A stretch of DNA of 64,000 bases from assembly GCA_020632635.1 (NCBI GenBank), contig JACKFE010000003.1:409538-473537 (forward strand). Direction: 5' to 3'. This document shows, piece by piece, positions 53,253 through 62,290 of the stretch. This stretch comes from Nitrospiraceae bacterium (GTDB lineage: Bacteria; Nitrospirota; Nitrospiria; Nitrospirales; UBA8639). The translations under genes and the position numbers were made by a program. The notes under the pieces were generated by a model. The model was given only the letters and a program-made list of their open reading frames with translations. It had not been told where the DNA came from and searched no databases. The stretch's first letter is position 1. Each line of letters opens with the position of its first letter.

Positions 53253-54545
53253 TTAGGGCAGAGTCTGGCCTGCGGCATTTTCCAATCGTATGACAGCACG
53301 CTGGTAGGAAAAGAGTGCTTCAAGGTAATCTTCTTTGGTTTCATGGGCTGCTCGTACGGCATCCACCAATTCCAAAATTCCAAGCTGCCCCTTTTGCCGA
53401 TCCCGTTGAGCCGTTTCCAACAAAGTCAACGCCCGATCGAGAACCCCCTGTTGGTACATTTCCACTAAACGACGACTTTCCAGAAACCGGTAATAGGATG
53501 CTTCTAATTCATTCAGCACTTGATTGAGGACTTGCCCATACTCAGCCTCGGCCATTTGAATGGCCGTTTCCGCATGGAGAATGCCTCCCTGATTTCTATC
53601 AAAAATAGGAAGAGGCACACTGATTCCCAAATTCCATTGTTGTTGATTGTCAGGCCCCTGAGGCCCTTGGAGCATCAGACCTGCCCCAACGGAGATATCG
53701 GGAAATTGAAAGGCTTTGGCGAGCTTTAACTCGGTTCTTCTCCGAGCAGACAATAAACGCCTCGCCCGAAGATCAGGCCGGGTATTCATAATGGTCTCGC
53801 GAAGAGTCTGCATATCCGGCTCAATGCGGGTGTAGGCTAGAGGCGATAACAACACAAGCGTGACCTCAGGCCTCAGTCCCAACAACATTCGAAGGTCGAG
53901 ACTGGCCTCCCCCAGCGCTCGCAAATCCTTGATCACCTCGTGTTCGGCTTTGACTGCCAACAATTCCAAACGAATTCGCTTCCGCTCACCAACGTTGATG
54001 GCAGAATCAGCCGCCGTTTCTTGAATAAGGTTGTCTAGACGAACCTTAATTTTCCGATCAACGTCCAAATGCTCCCGAATGACCTGAACACGAAAGTAAG
54101 TTTCTTTCACCGTGGCACTCAACTGACGAATGGCATCTTCAAACTCGGCCTCGGCCCCTGCCGTCCCTAGGGCCGCACGTTCAATCGCATAGCCACGTTT
54201 CCCAGCAATCAAAAACAACTGACTGACTTGAGGCAGGACTCCGCCGCATCGAGCCGTATTGCATCCTTGAGTCACAGAGCTGAATAAGCCAACTGACAAC
54301 TCAGGGTTAGGAAACAGGCTGGCCGTCATTTCCTTGGCCTTCGCCGATTCAATGCCGTATTTTCTTACCATCACCTCAAAATTTTGTGAGAGAAACAGCC
54401 CTAAAGCCTCATCCAGATTGACCCGAATGACTGGGGAGACTCCGGCCTCTAATGCTGGCTTGACTGGTTCAGCCCATACACCGGACTCCAAAGCCACTCC
54501 TCCCAACCAGAACACCAACATTGAGAGGATCCAACATCGCCTCAT
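53253..54545 (-). CDS. TolC/CzcC-family outer membrane efflux protein
   Basis: 430 residues from the ATG at 54545 (MRRCWILSMLVFWLGGVAL), which gives a signal peptide; the frame is open to 54596. The protein shows the two-fold TolC pattern of long helical hairpins: NLDEALGLFLSQNFEVMVRK and TASLFPNPELSVGLF, later LRETIMNTRPDLRARRLLSA and AKAFQFPDISVGAGLMLQGP with NLGISVPLPIFDRNQGG. CzcC-like proteins pair with RND pumps and membrane fusion proteins, but none is adjacent. It sits between the btuF riboswitch and the YihY-type gene on the same strand; a role with the B12 genes is not implied. Confidence 0.88.
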   Translation of the reverse strand: MRRCWILSMLVFWLGGVALESGVWAEPVKPALEAGVSPVIRVNLDEALGLFLSQNFEVMVRKYGIESAKAKEMTASLFPNPELSVGLFSSVTQGCNTARCGGVLPQVSQLFLIAGKRGYAIERAALGTAGAEAEFEDAIRQLSATVKETYFRVQVIREHLDVDRKIKVRLDNLIQETAADSAINVGERKRIRLELLAVKAEHEVIKDLRALGEASLDLRMLLGLRPEVTLVLLSPLAYTRIEPDMQTLRETIMNTRPDLRARRLLSARRRTELKLAKAFQFPDISVGAGLMLQGPQGPDNQQQWNLGISVPLPIFDRNQGGILHAETAIQMAEAEYGQVLNQVLNELEASYYRFLESRRLVEMYQQGVLDRALTLLETAQRDRQKGQLGILELVDAVRAAHETKEDYLEALFSYQRAVIRLENAAGQTLP

Positions 54546-54618
54546 ATCAAGCGATTTCACTTGGTATCGAAAAGGTCCACCACAATAACTCTCCATCCCC
54601 CTTCATTTCCTTTCGCGT

Positions 54619-55560
54619 TCAACCCTCAAGAAGATTCGGATTTTTCCTGCACCCTGCACGTGGCCTGTATCGCTTATCCAGGACAGCATTGAGCTCACCT
54701 CCGATCAAGAGAGTCAACCCGCTGACATACAGCCACATCATCAGAATAATCACCCCGGTAATGGGTCCATAGACCACGTTGTAGTTGATGAAATGCTCCA
54801 CATACAATTTTAGGCCAAGAGAGAGGATAATCCAAAGAAGCACGGCCAATGCCGATCCCGGATTCACCCACTGCCATTGATGATCAATGTTGGGCGCCCA
54901 AAAATAAATCAGATTCACGGCCACCAGCAGGAAAAGAACGATAACCGGCCACTGCAATAGGGGCCAGCCAAGCGTCACCCACCAGTCCATCCCCGTCCAG
55001 GCGGCAAACCATTGACTCACTTCCTCACCGGCCAGGATTAAGATCAACGACGCAATCACAAAGACCGCTGCGCCGATCGTGAGCAACAGCGCCGTCAGCC
55101 CGGCTTTCCAAAGAGATCTCGTTTCCTTCACTCCATAGACAGCATTGAGAGTATTGATTATCGCCATCATGCCCCAGGAAGCGGCCCAGAGCGCACCCAA
55201 GAGGCTCAAAGAAAACACGCCGCCGCCACTCCCCTGAATCACCTGTTCGACATACCGGTCAACCAAAACCAGGGATTCGGCAGGAAGGACTTTCTGCGCG
55301 TAAGGCATAACCGTGGGCAACACCACCTGACTCGGCAACATCCCAATAAGTGCCGTGACCCCTAAAAGGCCAGGGAACAACGCCAAAACAAAATAAAACC
55401 CGAGCTGCGCCGCACGTCCCAGCACATCATCAGCACAAGCCTCAATCCACACGTCCTTGGCCACCTCCCACCACGCCCTAAACTTTCTGGACCAAGGCTG
55501 TCGGCGAGCACCATGATTCGGCTGATCAATTTTCCATAAAAATTTTTGGTCGTCCGTCAT
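54619..55560 (-). CDS. YihY/BrkB-family inner membrane protein
   Basis: 313 residues with about six membrane helices. The family patterns AAQLGFYFVLALFPGLLGVT, LLGALWAASWGMMAIINTLN with AVYGVKETRSLWK, and YNVVYGPITGVIILMMWLYV with LLIGGELNAVLDKR are clear. YihY proteins (once mis-named RNase BN) are of uncertain function. It is followed on the same strand by the TolC-family gene after a 73-base gap and preceded by cobQ. Confidence 0.9.
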   Translation of the reverse strand: MTDDQKFLWKIDQPNHGARRQPWSRKFRAWWEVAKDVWIEACADDVLGRAAQLGFYFVLALFPGLLGVTALIGMLPSQVVLPTVMPYAQKVLPAESLVLVDRYVEQVIQGSGGGVFSLSLLGALWAASWGMMAIINTLNAVYGVKETRSLWKAGLTALLLTIGAAVFVIASLILILAGEEVSQWFAAWTGMDWWVTLGWPLLQWPVIVLFLLVAVNLIYFWAPNIDHQWQWVNPGSALAVLLWIILSLGLKLYVEHFINYNVVYGPITGVIILMMWLYVSGLTLLIGGELNAVLDKRYRPRAGCRKNPNLLEG

Positions 55561-55624
55561 CGGTGAATATTATCCTGAGACGTGGGTAGGATGTGTGGCA
55601 GGTGACAAGAGGCCGATGACTGCC

Positions 55625-57226
55625 TCATTTCGCCTGATGACAAGAGTTAGATGACACACCATCAGGTCCAAGAGCAGAAAGGATGCGATTCACATCAAGA
55701 TGCCTTTCCAAATGATCAGCCCAACGATCCAGGGAACCCTCCAAACGGGATGAAACCATCTGAGACACCTCAACTGCCAGCGGAGGCAACCGCTTCCGAA
55801 GGCGTACCCGATTCAACCAACGCCGGCGAAATCCCGGCTGATCAAAAACCCCGTGAAGGTACGTTCCCCAGACCAGCCCATCGAAACCCATCGCGCCATC
55901 TACTCGTTGAAAGGCCGTCCCGCCCTGCCAGTGTTCTGCTGAGGAAAGAACCGGCTGGGGCGAGGAAGAAACACCTCCCGGTCTCCGAATGCCAAAACAG
56001 GGCAAAACTCCCTGGACAGCCGTCGTCTTCCCCATATGAATTTCATAGCCTTCGACGAGGCATTCGCCCTCTTCTTCCCCCCACAATGGCTGAGCAATCA
56101 CTTGAAGCATGCGCTTTTCCTGGGTAAGCTCGGTTTTGATAGGCAACAACCCCAACCCCTTCGTCACCCCGCCCGTTTCCACACCATGAGGGTCCATCAC
56201 CTCCTGCCCCAACATCTGAAACCCGCCACAAATGCCGATGAGCTCTCCTCCCCGTGTGCCATGGCGGAGAAGGACCGGCTCAAATCCATGCTCTTTCAAA
56301 TAGTCCAGATCAGCAATCGTCGTTTTACTTCCGGGAAGAATGATCACATCCGCTCCCAGAAGATCCGTGGGATGCGAAACATACCGGAGAGCCACATCCG
56401 GCTCCGCCGCTAATTGATTGAAGTCTGTAAAGTTGCTCATATGAGGTAATAACACGACCGCGACATTGACCATCCCCGACTCAAAGGATGTCCGCCGGAA
56501 TCGTTCAAGTTCTACGCTATCTTCCTGATCCAATTCCACGCTCCGCAAATAGGGCACCACACCCAAAACCGGCACACCTGTTCGATCTTCCAAGATCTGT
56601 ACGCCATCATCAAACAGAGTGAGGTCGCCTCGAAACTTATTAATCACCACGCCCACGACCCGCCGCCTCTCTTCGGGAGCTAACAGATCCAGCGTCCCAA
56701 TGACCTGGGCAAACACCCCGCCTCGATCAATATCGGCCACCAAAATAACCGAGGCATCGGCCATTTCCACCACCGGCCAATTCACAATATCCCGATCACG
56801 CAAATTCATTTCTGCGGCACTCCCGGCCCCTTCGATCACCATGACCTCATACTGGCAAGACAAGCGGTGATAACTGGCTTTCACAAATTCAAAGAGCTGG
56901 GACTTCCGATCGAAATAATCCCGAGCCTCCTGACTACGCCAGACACGACCTTGGACAATCACTTGCGATTTGGCATCAGCCTCCGGTTTCAACAGAATGG
57001 GATTCATATCGACATGCGGCTGCAGTCCACACGCCTTCGCTTGGAGCACCTGCGCCCGTCCCATTTCGCCCCCTTCAGGCGTCACAAATGAATTAAGGGA
57101 CATATTTTGAGCCTTAAAAGGCGCCACACGATAACCGGCCCGAAGAAAGAGTCGGCACACCCCAGCCGTAATGAGGCTTTTGCCCACATCCGACCCCGTT
57201 CCTAAAATGGCGAGCGCTCGTGTCAT
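55625..57226 (-). CDS. cobQ: Cobyric acid synthase CobQ
   Basis: 533 residues in two domains. The N-terminal ATPase has AILGTGSDVGKSLITAGVCR, APFKAQNMSLNSFVTPEGGE and GRAQVLQAKACG. The C-terminal glutamine amidotransferase has GICGGFQMLGQ with the catalytic cysteine position and YLHGVFD with the histidine. CobQ amidates four side chains of adenosylcobyrinic acid diamide. The rest of a de novo corrin pathway is not in this window. The start is at 57226, divergent from the plus-strand metalloprotease region. Confidence 0.95.
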   Translation of the reverse strand: MTRALAILGTGSDVGKSLITAGVCRLFLRAGYRVAPFKAQNMSLNSFVTPEGGEMGRAQVLQAKACGLQPHVDMNPILLKPEADAKSQVIVQGRVWRSQEARDYFDRKSQLFEFVKASYHRLSCQYEVMVIEGAGSAAEMNLRDRDIVNWPVVEMADASVILVADIDRGGVFAQVIGTLDLLAPEERRRVVGVVINKFRGDLTLFDDGVQILEDRTGVPVLGVVPYLRSVELDQEDSVELERFRRTSFESGMVNVAVVLLPHMSNFTDFNQLAAEPDVALRYVSHPTDLLGADVIILPGSKTTIADLDYLKEHGFEPVLLRHGTRGGELIGICGGFQMLGQEVMDPHGVETGGVTKGLGLLPIKTELTQEKRMLQVIAQPLWGEEEGECLVEGYEIHMGKTTAVQGVLPCFGIRRPGGVSSSPQPVLSSAEHWQGGTAFQRVDGAMGFDGLVWGTYLHGVFDQPGFRRRWLNRVRLRKRLPPLAVEVSQMVSSRLEGSLDRWADHLERHLDVNRILSALGPDGVSSNSCHQAK

Positions 57227-57679
57227 CGATGTCTAAAAAGCTATCTTCTTTCACCCAAACGTCATATGCAGCCATACACGCTGGGCCCCCTTGATCATTT
57301 GTTCAAGGAGTTCTCACATGAGGGTTGATTCAACTCCCACAGAATGCCAAATTTTCAATGCATGATACACCCTGAAGATCTTCCCCTCACTTTTCTAGTT
57401 GGTTATTCTGCGAATCGCCAAGGTGAGAGAAGACGATAGTGAAGGAGTGAGCCTTCACTCTAGTTTTTTAGAATAGGAATTACCAGAGAAAATTTGTCTG
57501 TAGAGAATAGCCACACTCCCAAAAATGACACCTACAACAAAAAAGAATTCACGCCACAACCTCTTGTCACCTTCAAGGAGATTGTGCCGTCAGTATTCTA
57601 TGGCATTGGATTTGCTGACTTCTTTATAATGACACCCCCTCTTTATGACATCTCATCCAACGCATCTGGAGCCTTTATT
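57227..57679. other. Divergent intergenic region with a stray plus-strand terminator
   Basis: 453 bases between cobQ (minus) and the metalloprotease (plus). No gene is supported; the frame open from 57494 encodes an unlikely leader. The region contains a complete plus-strand intrinsic terminator (57438-57469), with no plus-strand gene before it. It may hold a small RNA or an attenuated leader. Confidence 0.55.
57438..57469 (+). terminator. Intrinsic terminator with no upstream plus-strand gene
   Basis: A perfect 8-base stem (AGTGAAGG with CCTTCACT, 6-base loop) is followed by CTAGTTTTTT on the plus strand. It lies about 210 bases before the metalloprotease start. Confidence 0.75.
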
Positions 57680-60600
57680 ATGAAGCAGATTTCTGCCCTC
57701 ACCCTCATTCTGGCCTTCATCGTGATGTATTCCGATATGGCCATTGGACAACCCCTTGAAGTCACCGGAGAATCATCTCAAAACCATCCCTTTGAAATTC
57801 TCTATTTCGAAACACTCCCGGAAGGTCTTTTTTCGCCTCCTTCCTCATTAACCGCTCCCCACTCGTTACAGACTCCCGAACAAACTTCCGAGGGAGTCCA
57901 CTCGTTTGAGGCCTTCGGGAAACGCTTTCAGCTTTCACTTTCCCCGAATAACCGGCTCGTCGACAAACTGCCTTCACCCAAACGACAGCATCTTGAAGAG
58001 AGCATGCAGTTTTTTCGAGGCACCCTCGCCGACATTCCAGACTCTTGGGTGCGATTGACTCGAATCGGTCCGCACTGGTCGGGCATGATCTGGGATGGAC
58101 AAGAAGCCTACCTTGTTGACTCCTTGGCCACCATTGCCGCCGCCCTGCAAACTCTCCCTGCACAGCCCTCATCAGGACATGCCATCTACCGACTCTCCGA
58201 TACTCGGGAATTGAAAACACAAACCTGCGGAATGGGGACCGGCAGCATGTCCGGGCATTCCATGTCGAACTTTCATGCCTTGATGGACGAGCTGAAAGAT
58301 CGTGTCACGATGACCGCGGAAGGGGCAACCCGTAATCTTGATATGGCCGTCGTCACTGACGAGTTCTTTACCACAAGCCATACTAATCCGGAACAGGCGG
58401 TCATCGCCAGAATGAATGTCGTGGATGGCATTTTTTCCGAACAACTGAATGTGCAAATCAGCTTGGTGGATGTCCTGCCATTACAACACAACGGCGGACT
58501 CACGGCCACCAATGCCCAAACCCTGTTAAGTCAATTCAGCGAATTTACCAGTGCTCCGTCCTTCCAACATCCGGGAGTCGCTCACTTGTTTACCAGCCGG
58601 AATCTCGACGGGGATACCGTAGGCATTGCGTTTCTTCGATCCATTTGCGATGCCCGCTGGGGAGTCGGCGTCGATCAGATAATCGGAACCGGAACGGCGG
58701 GAGCCTTGATTGTCGCCCATGAACTTGGGCATAACTTCGGAGCCCCACACGACGACGAATTCGGCTCCCCCTGCGCCGGCACCCCAGGCACCTATCTCAT
58801 GAATCCCTATATGAATGGCAGTGATCAATTTTCGCCTTGCAGTCTTTCCCAAATCCAGCCCGTCATTGCAGGCGCTTCCTGCCTGACCGTCATTCACCGT
58901 GAACAGGCAGACCTACAACCCCGCTTCCCAAACAGCCCCCGGAAAGGTCCGCTCGGACAACCCTTTTCTTCCGTGCTCTCGGTGAGCAACCATGGTCAGG
59001 CCCAGGCTCTGAATCCTCTTGTCAGGATCATGCTCCCCAAGGAACTCGCGTTGGAAAATATTCTTACCGAGGGAGGCAGGTGCTGGGGCAACGGCACCTC
59101 AGAACCCACCTGCATGCTGGATCCGATTCCTCCCGGGGAAGAACGACTGATCACGCTCACGCTACAAGGGACAACCATCGGATCATTTACCATCCGTGCC
59201 ATGGTCGCGGCCGACAACGAGACGAACACTCACAACAACATGACACGCGGAGTCATCATCATCGACAATGAGGCACCTCAAATCACCATCACGAGCCCTC
59301 AAGATGGGGCATTTCTCTTTGGCCTCCCAAGCATGACATTTTCCGGACAAGCACACGATTCCGAAGATGGAAACCTCACCGAGGACCTGATATGGACTTC
59401 CGACCGGGATGGGCAGATAGGCTCCGGCGGAGCATTGATGGCCCAATTGTCACCCGGGCTCCACACCATCCGAGCATCGGCCACAGACAAAAGCGGCGCC
59501 ACCACCTCCGCCGCCATCATGATAGCCATTATTCCCGAACAAGCAGGGGCCATGCTGTTCGAGGCCCACTTCGACAACGATCGTTGCGAATTCATGTATC
59601 TTGATGATGCCTTTAAACACACGCACGCACCTGACTATGCCCAGGGAAGTTGGGAGCCCCAACAAGGATTTTCCGAAGGAGGCTTGCGAGTCCAACTGGG
59701 TGGCCTCAATCATACCGACGTCCTGGGGATGTCCGGTGGTTGGCGCCGTCGCTTGACGCTCACAGAACCTCAGATGGTGACCGTCACGTTCCGCATGAAG
59801 CTCACGCAAGCCGCAAATTATGAACCGGATGAAATCAGTGAAGCCTTGTTTGCCATTGATGATCGGGTCATCGGCCTCGATGATGCGGAATTCGTCGCCC
59901 AGCTCACCGGCAATGGAAATGGGGGGGCCGTACAAAATACCGGGTGGCTGCCGGTGGCGATCACTCTCGGACGACTTGAAGCCGGAACCCATCACATAAC
60001 CATCGGGGCATTCAACAACAAAAAAACCTATCAAGATGAAACAACCGAAATGCTCTTAGATGATGTCGAAGTCAGGGGGTTACCGGTCAAACACTCGCCG
60101 GGACCGGACGCCCACACCATACTCTCTTCAAACTTTGACAAGGGACTCGATGGGTTTTCGTTTATGCCCGATCTCTTTAAGAGAACCCGGCACCCTGCTT
60201 ATGCCCAAGGCACCTATCTTCCGGCGGGAGGTTTTTCGGGAGGAGGCCTTCAGGTGTTTCTGGGCGGACGGAATAATCGGCATATTTGGGGGATGTCCGG
60301 GGGGTGGACACGCCAATTCACCGTCACTTCTGCCGAACCCGTTACCCTCACCTTTCGATATTCTCTCACCCAAGCCAGCAACTATGAACGAAACGAAATC
60401 AGTGAGGCCTTGGTCTCCGTTGACGGCAAGCGGCGCTCCCCCTCATCGTCAAAGTTCCTGGCGCGCCTGAGGGGAAACGGAAATGGCGGAAGTTCAAAAA
60501 CCACCGGCTGGGCTCAGGTCACGATTGACCTGGGACGACTCTCACCCGGTCCACATGTTTTGGCTATCGGGGCCTACAACAATAAGAAAACCTTCAAAGA

Positions 60601-60721
60601 TGAATCAACGGAAATGCTGATTGATGATGTGCTGATCAAGCAACAAGGGGCAGGGTATGAAGGTACACACATGTCAGCATGGGGCTTCCGTTCAGCCGAT
60701 ACGTCGAACAAAGAACCCTAG
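57680..60721 (+). CDS. Secreted reprolysin-like zinc metalloprotease with tandem C-terminal repeat domains
   Basis: 1013 residues from the ATG at 57680, which has GGAG upstream and gives a signal peptide (MKQISALTLILAFIVMYSDM, ending AIGQ). An M12B-like propeptide (about 60-170) has a possible cysteine-switch at C183 (KTQTCGMG). The catalytic domain holds HELGHNFGAPHDD (H347, E348, H351, H357) and a Met-turn YLMNPYM (M374), with cysteines. A CARDB-like domain (about 400-520) and a bacterial Ig/cadherin-like domain (about 525-615) follow. Two tandem repeats, about 624-800 and 813-990, share LTQAxNYExxEISEAL, GNGNGG and GAxNNKKTxxDExTEML. The repeats may bind carbohydrate or calcium. Substrate unknown. 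Confidence 0.88.
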   Translation: MKQISALTLILAFIVMYSDMAIGQPLEVTGESSQNHPFEILYFETLPEGLFSPPSSLTAPHSLQTPEQTSEGVHSFEAFGKRFQLSLSPNNRLVDKLPSPKRQHLEESMQFFRGTLADIPDSWVRLTRIGPHWSGMIWDGQEAYLVDSLATIAAALQTLPAQPSSGHAIYRLSDTRELKTQTCGMGTGSMSGHSMSNFHALMDELKDRVTMTAEGATRNLDMAVVTDEFFTTSHTNPEQAVIARMNVVDGIFSEQLNVQISLVDVLPLQHNGGLTATNAQTLLSQFSEFTSAPSFQHPGVAHLFTSRNLDGDTVGIAFLRSICDARWGVGVDQIIGTGTAGALIVAHELGHNFGAPHDDEFGSPCAGTPGTYLMNPYMNGSDQFSPCSLSQIQPVIAGASCLTVIHREQADLQPRFPNSPRKGPLGQPFSSVLSVSNHGQAQALNPLVRIMLPKELALENILTEGGRCWGNGTSEPTCMLDPIPPGEERLITLTLQGTTIGSFTIRAMVAADNETNTHNNMTRGVIIIDNEAPQITITSPQDGAFLFGLPSMTFSGQAHDSEDGNLTEDLIWTSDRDGQIGSGGALMAQLSPGLHTIRASATDKSGATTSAAIMIAIIPEQAGAMLFEAHFDNDRCEFMYLDDAFKHTHAPDYAQGSWEPQQGFSEGGLRVQLGGLNHTDVLGMSGGWRRRLTLTEPQMVTVTFRMKLTQAANYEPDEISEALFAIDDRVIGLDDAEFVAQLTGNGNGGAVQNTGWLPVAITLGRLEAGTHHITIGAFNNKKTYQDETTEMLLDDVEVRGLPVKHSPGPDAHTILSSNFDKGLDGFSFMPDLFKRTRHPAYAQGTYLPAGGFSGGGLQVFLGGRNNRHIWGMSGGWTRQFTVTSAEPVTLTFRYSLTQASNYERNEISEALVSVDGKRRSPSSSKFLARLRGNGNGGSSKTTGWAQVTIDLGRLSPGPHVLAIGAYNNKKTFKDESTEMLIDDVLIKQQGAGYEGTHMSAWGFRSADTSNKEP

Positions 60722-60964
60722 TACTCGTTATCGTGCAGTCGGCCAGCCTTTCATACCGCGAAACATTCCGGCCAGCAGAAACAGTCAATCTCGTACCGAA
60801 CACGGCAAATGAACATCTTCGCATTTCGCATCGTCACTCACCCATCATGAAACTTCCGTGCGAGAGGGCATGAGATTTCACAGTCCCCCACAGACTGTCG
60901 GAGACAGGGGGATTATGGTAGATTGAGAACATTCATCAATATGAACTCTCAACACGGTAAAACC

Positions 60965-61816
60965 ATGGACACATCTCAACGTTTCTTCCGCAGGCTTCGA
61001 TATTGTATGGCAATTTTTATTAGCTGCTCGTTCAGCCTCGTCTCCATGGCCGCAGCCGAGAATGCCCCTACCTCTCGGCCAGGCACATTGGCAAGCGTCC
61101 TTGAAACAGGCACATTACGGATCGGAGTCTCTTTATTCACGCCCTGGACCATTCAAGATTCCGACGGCCAGTTAGTGGGATATGAAATCGATGTGGCCAA
61201 GCAACTGGCGAAGGATCTGGGCGTCAAACCTGAACTTCATGTCTTGGCGTGGGAGAAAATCATTCCGGCTCTGCTCAATAGAGAAATTGATCTCATCGCT
61301 GCAGGGATCGTCATTACTCCCCAACGAGCCCTCAAAGTGAATTTCAGCCAACCATATGACTCATCGGGCATTGGGCTGGTGACCAATATCGCATTAACCA
61401 AAACGTTCAAAGGCCCCAAAGACCTGAACCGACCGGAAGTGACCATTGCCTCGGTAACCGGCACCATCTCCGAAGACGTCGCGCAACGAGTGTTTCCCAA
61501 AGCCGTCCAAAAGACATTCTCGTCAAGCCAAGAAGCGATCCAAGCCGTCACAACAGGAAAAGTGCATGGATACGTCGAACATGAACCCATTACGACGTTC
61601 ACGGTGATCGACCACCCGGACAAAGTCGATGAACCGCTCTCGCAACCCTTGCTCGAAACCAAGGCCGGCTTTGCAGTCAATAAACAAGACCCTGACTTTA
61701 TCCATTTTCTCAACGCCTGGATCACCGCGCATGAAGCGGACACCTGGCTGGACTCCGTGCATAATTATTGGTTTGAAGGAGTTACGTGGAGAAAACACCT
61801 CCCGAAGACACCATGA
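60965..61816 (+). CDS. Family 3 ABC-type solute-binding protein without adjacent permease
   Basis: 283 residues from the ATG at 60965, which gives a signal peptide (RRLRYCMAIFISCSFSLVSM, ending AAAE); the ATG at 60941 is an alternative. The mature protein is a typical amino-acid binding fold: LRIGVSLFTPWTIQDSDGQL, VGYEIDVAKQLAKDLGVKPE, EIDLIAAGIVITPQRALKVN and TEEVAQ-like closing helix. Such proteins feed ABC importers or act as sensors. No permease or ATPase gene is next to it, so it may be an orphan. The stop overlaps the next start (ATGA), coupling it to the small exported protein. Confidence 0.88.
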   Translation: MDTSQRFFRRLRYCMAIFISCSFSLVSMAAAENAPTSRPGTLASVLETGTLRIGVSLFTPWTIQDSDGQLVGYEIDVAKQLAKDLGVKPELHVLAWEKIIPALLNREIDLIAAGIVITPQRALKVNFSQPYDSSGIGLVTNIALTKTFKGPKDLNRPEVTIASVTGTISEDVAQRVFPKAVQKTFSSSQEAIQAVTTGKVHGYVEHEPITTFTVIDHPDKVDEPLSQPLLETKAGFAVNKQDPDFIHFLNAWITAHEADTWLDSVHNYWFEGVTWRKHLPKTP

Positions 61817-62220
61817 CGCCGTCCCTTCCCATACCAAGATCCTGGGGCAGTGAGCCGACCTGGCAACAGACCGCCCTGTTGTGGTTGATCCCCATGCTCC
61901 TTGCGGCGGGCCTCATAGACACATCAGCGCGGGAGGGTGCCTTGCCGGAAGCAGAATCATACCGGACACCGCTTTCCGATACCCTCTTCGAATCCAACCG
62001 CTGGAGAATCCCCCAAGAAGAGACACGAGACTGGCGGTTACCACCTCCCCCTCCTCCCCTGGGTTGGCGAAGTCCTTCGACAGCTCTACCCGAAACATCC
62101 TCCTCCCCACGAACCATTGAATTGTTTCCCCGATACCAACCCGGTAAATCCTCCGACTATGATTTTAATGCACGCGAGGAAAAACCTCTGATTAAGATGT
62201 TTGAATTTGGTTCCAAATGA
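61813..62220 (+). CDS. Small proline-rich exported protein of unknown function
   Basis: 135 residues from the ATG at 61813, which overlaps the preceding stop in an ATGA; a GTG at 61786 is an upstream alternative. A hydrophobic segment (about 20-36, TALLWLIPMLLAAGLIDTSA) anchors or exports it. The rest is hydrophilic and proline-rich, with LPPPPPPLGW and ELFPRYQPGKSSDYDF. I do not recognise it. It sits between the binding protein and the Tat amidohydrolase in one unit, so it may work with them. Confidence 0.7.
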   Translation: MTPSLPIPRSWGSEPTWQQTALLWLIPMLLAAGLIDTSAREGALPEAESYRTPLSDTLFESNRWRIPQEETRDWRLPPPPPPLGWRSPSTALPETSSSPRTIELFPRYQPGKSSDYDFNAREEKPLIKMFEFGSK

Positions 62221-62290
62221 ATTCCACAAGCATGAATCGAGTATCTTTCCGACATCCCACATCACCCCAAGCATCAACGACGCGGAGCCA

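Noticed and set aside
60884..60912. Inverted repeat TCCCCC/GGGGGA before the binding-protein gene considered as a terminator
   Set aside because: The sequence after it is not T-rich and competing pairings exist in the same stretch, so no role can be supported.
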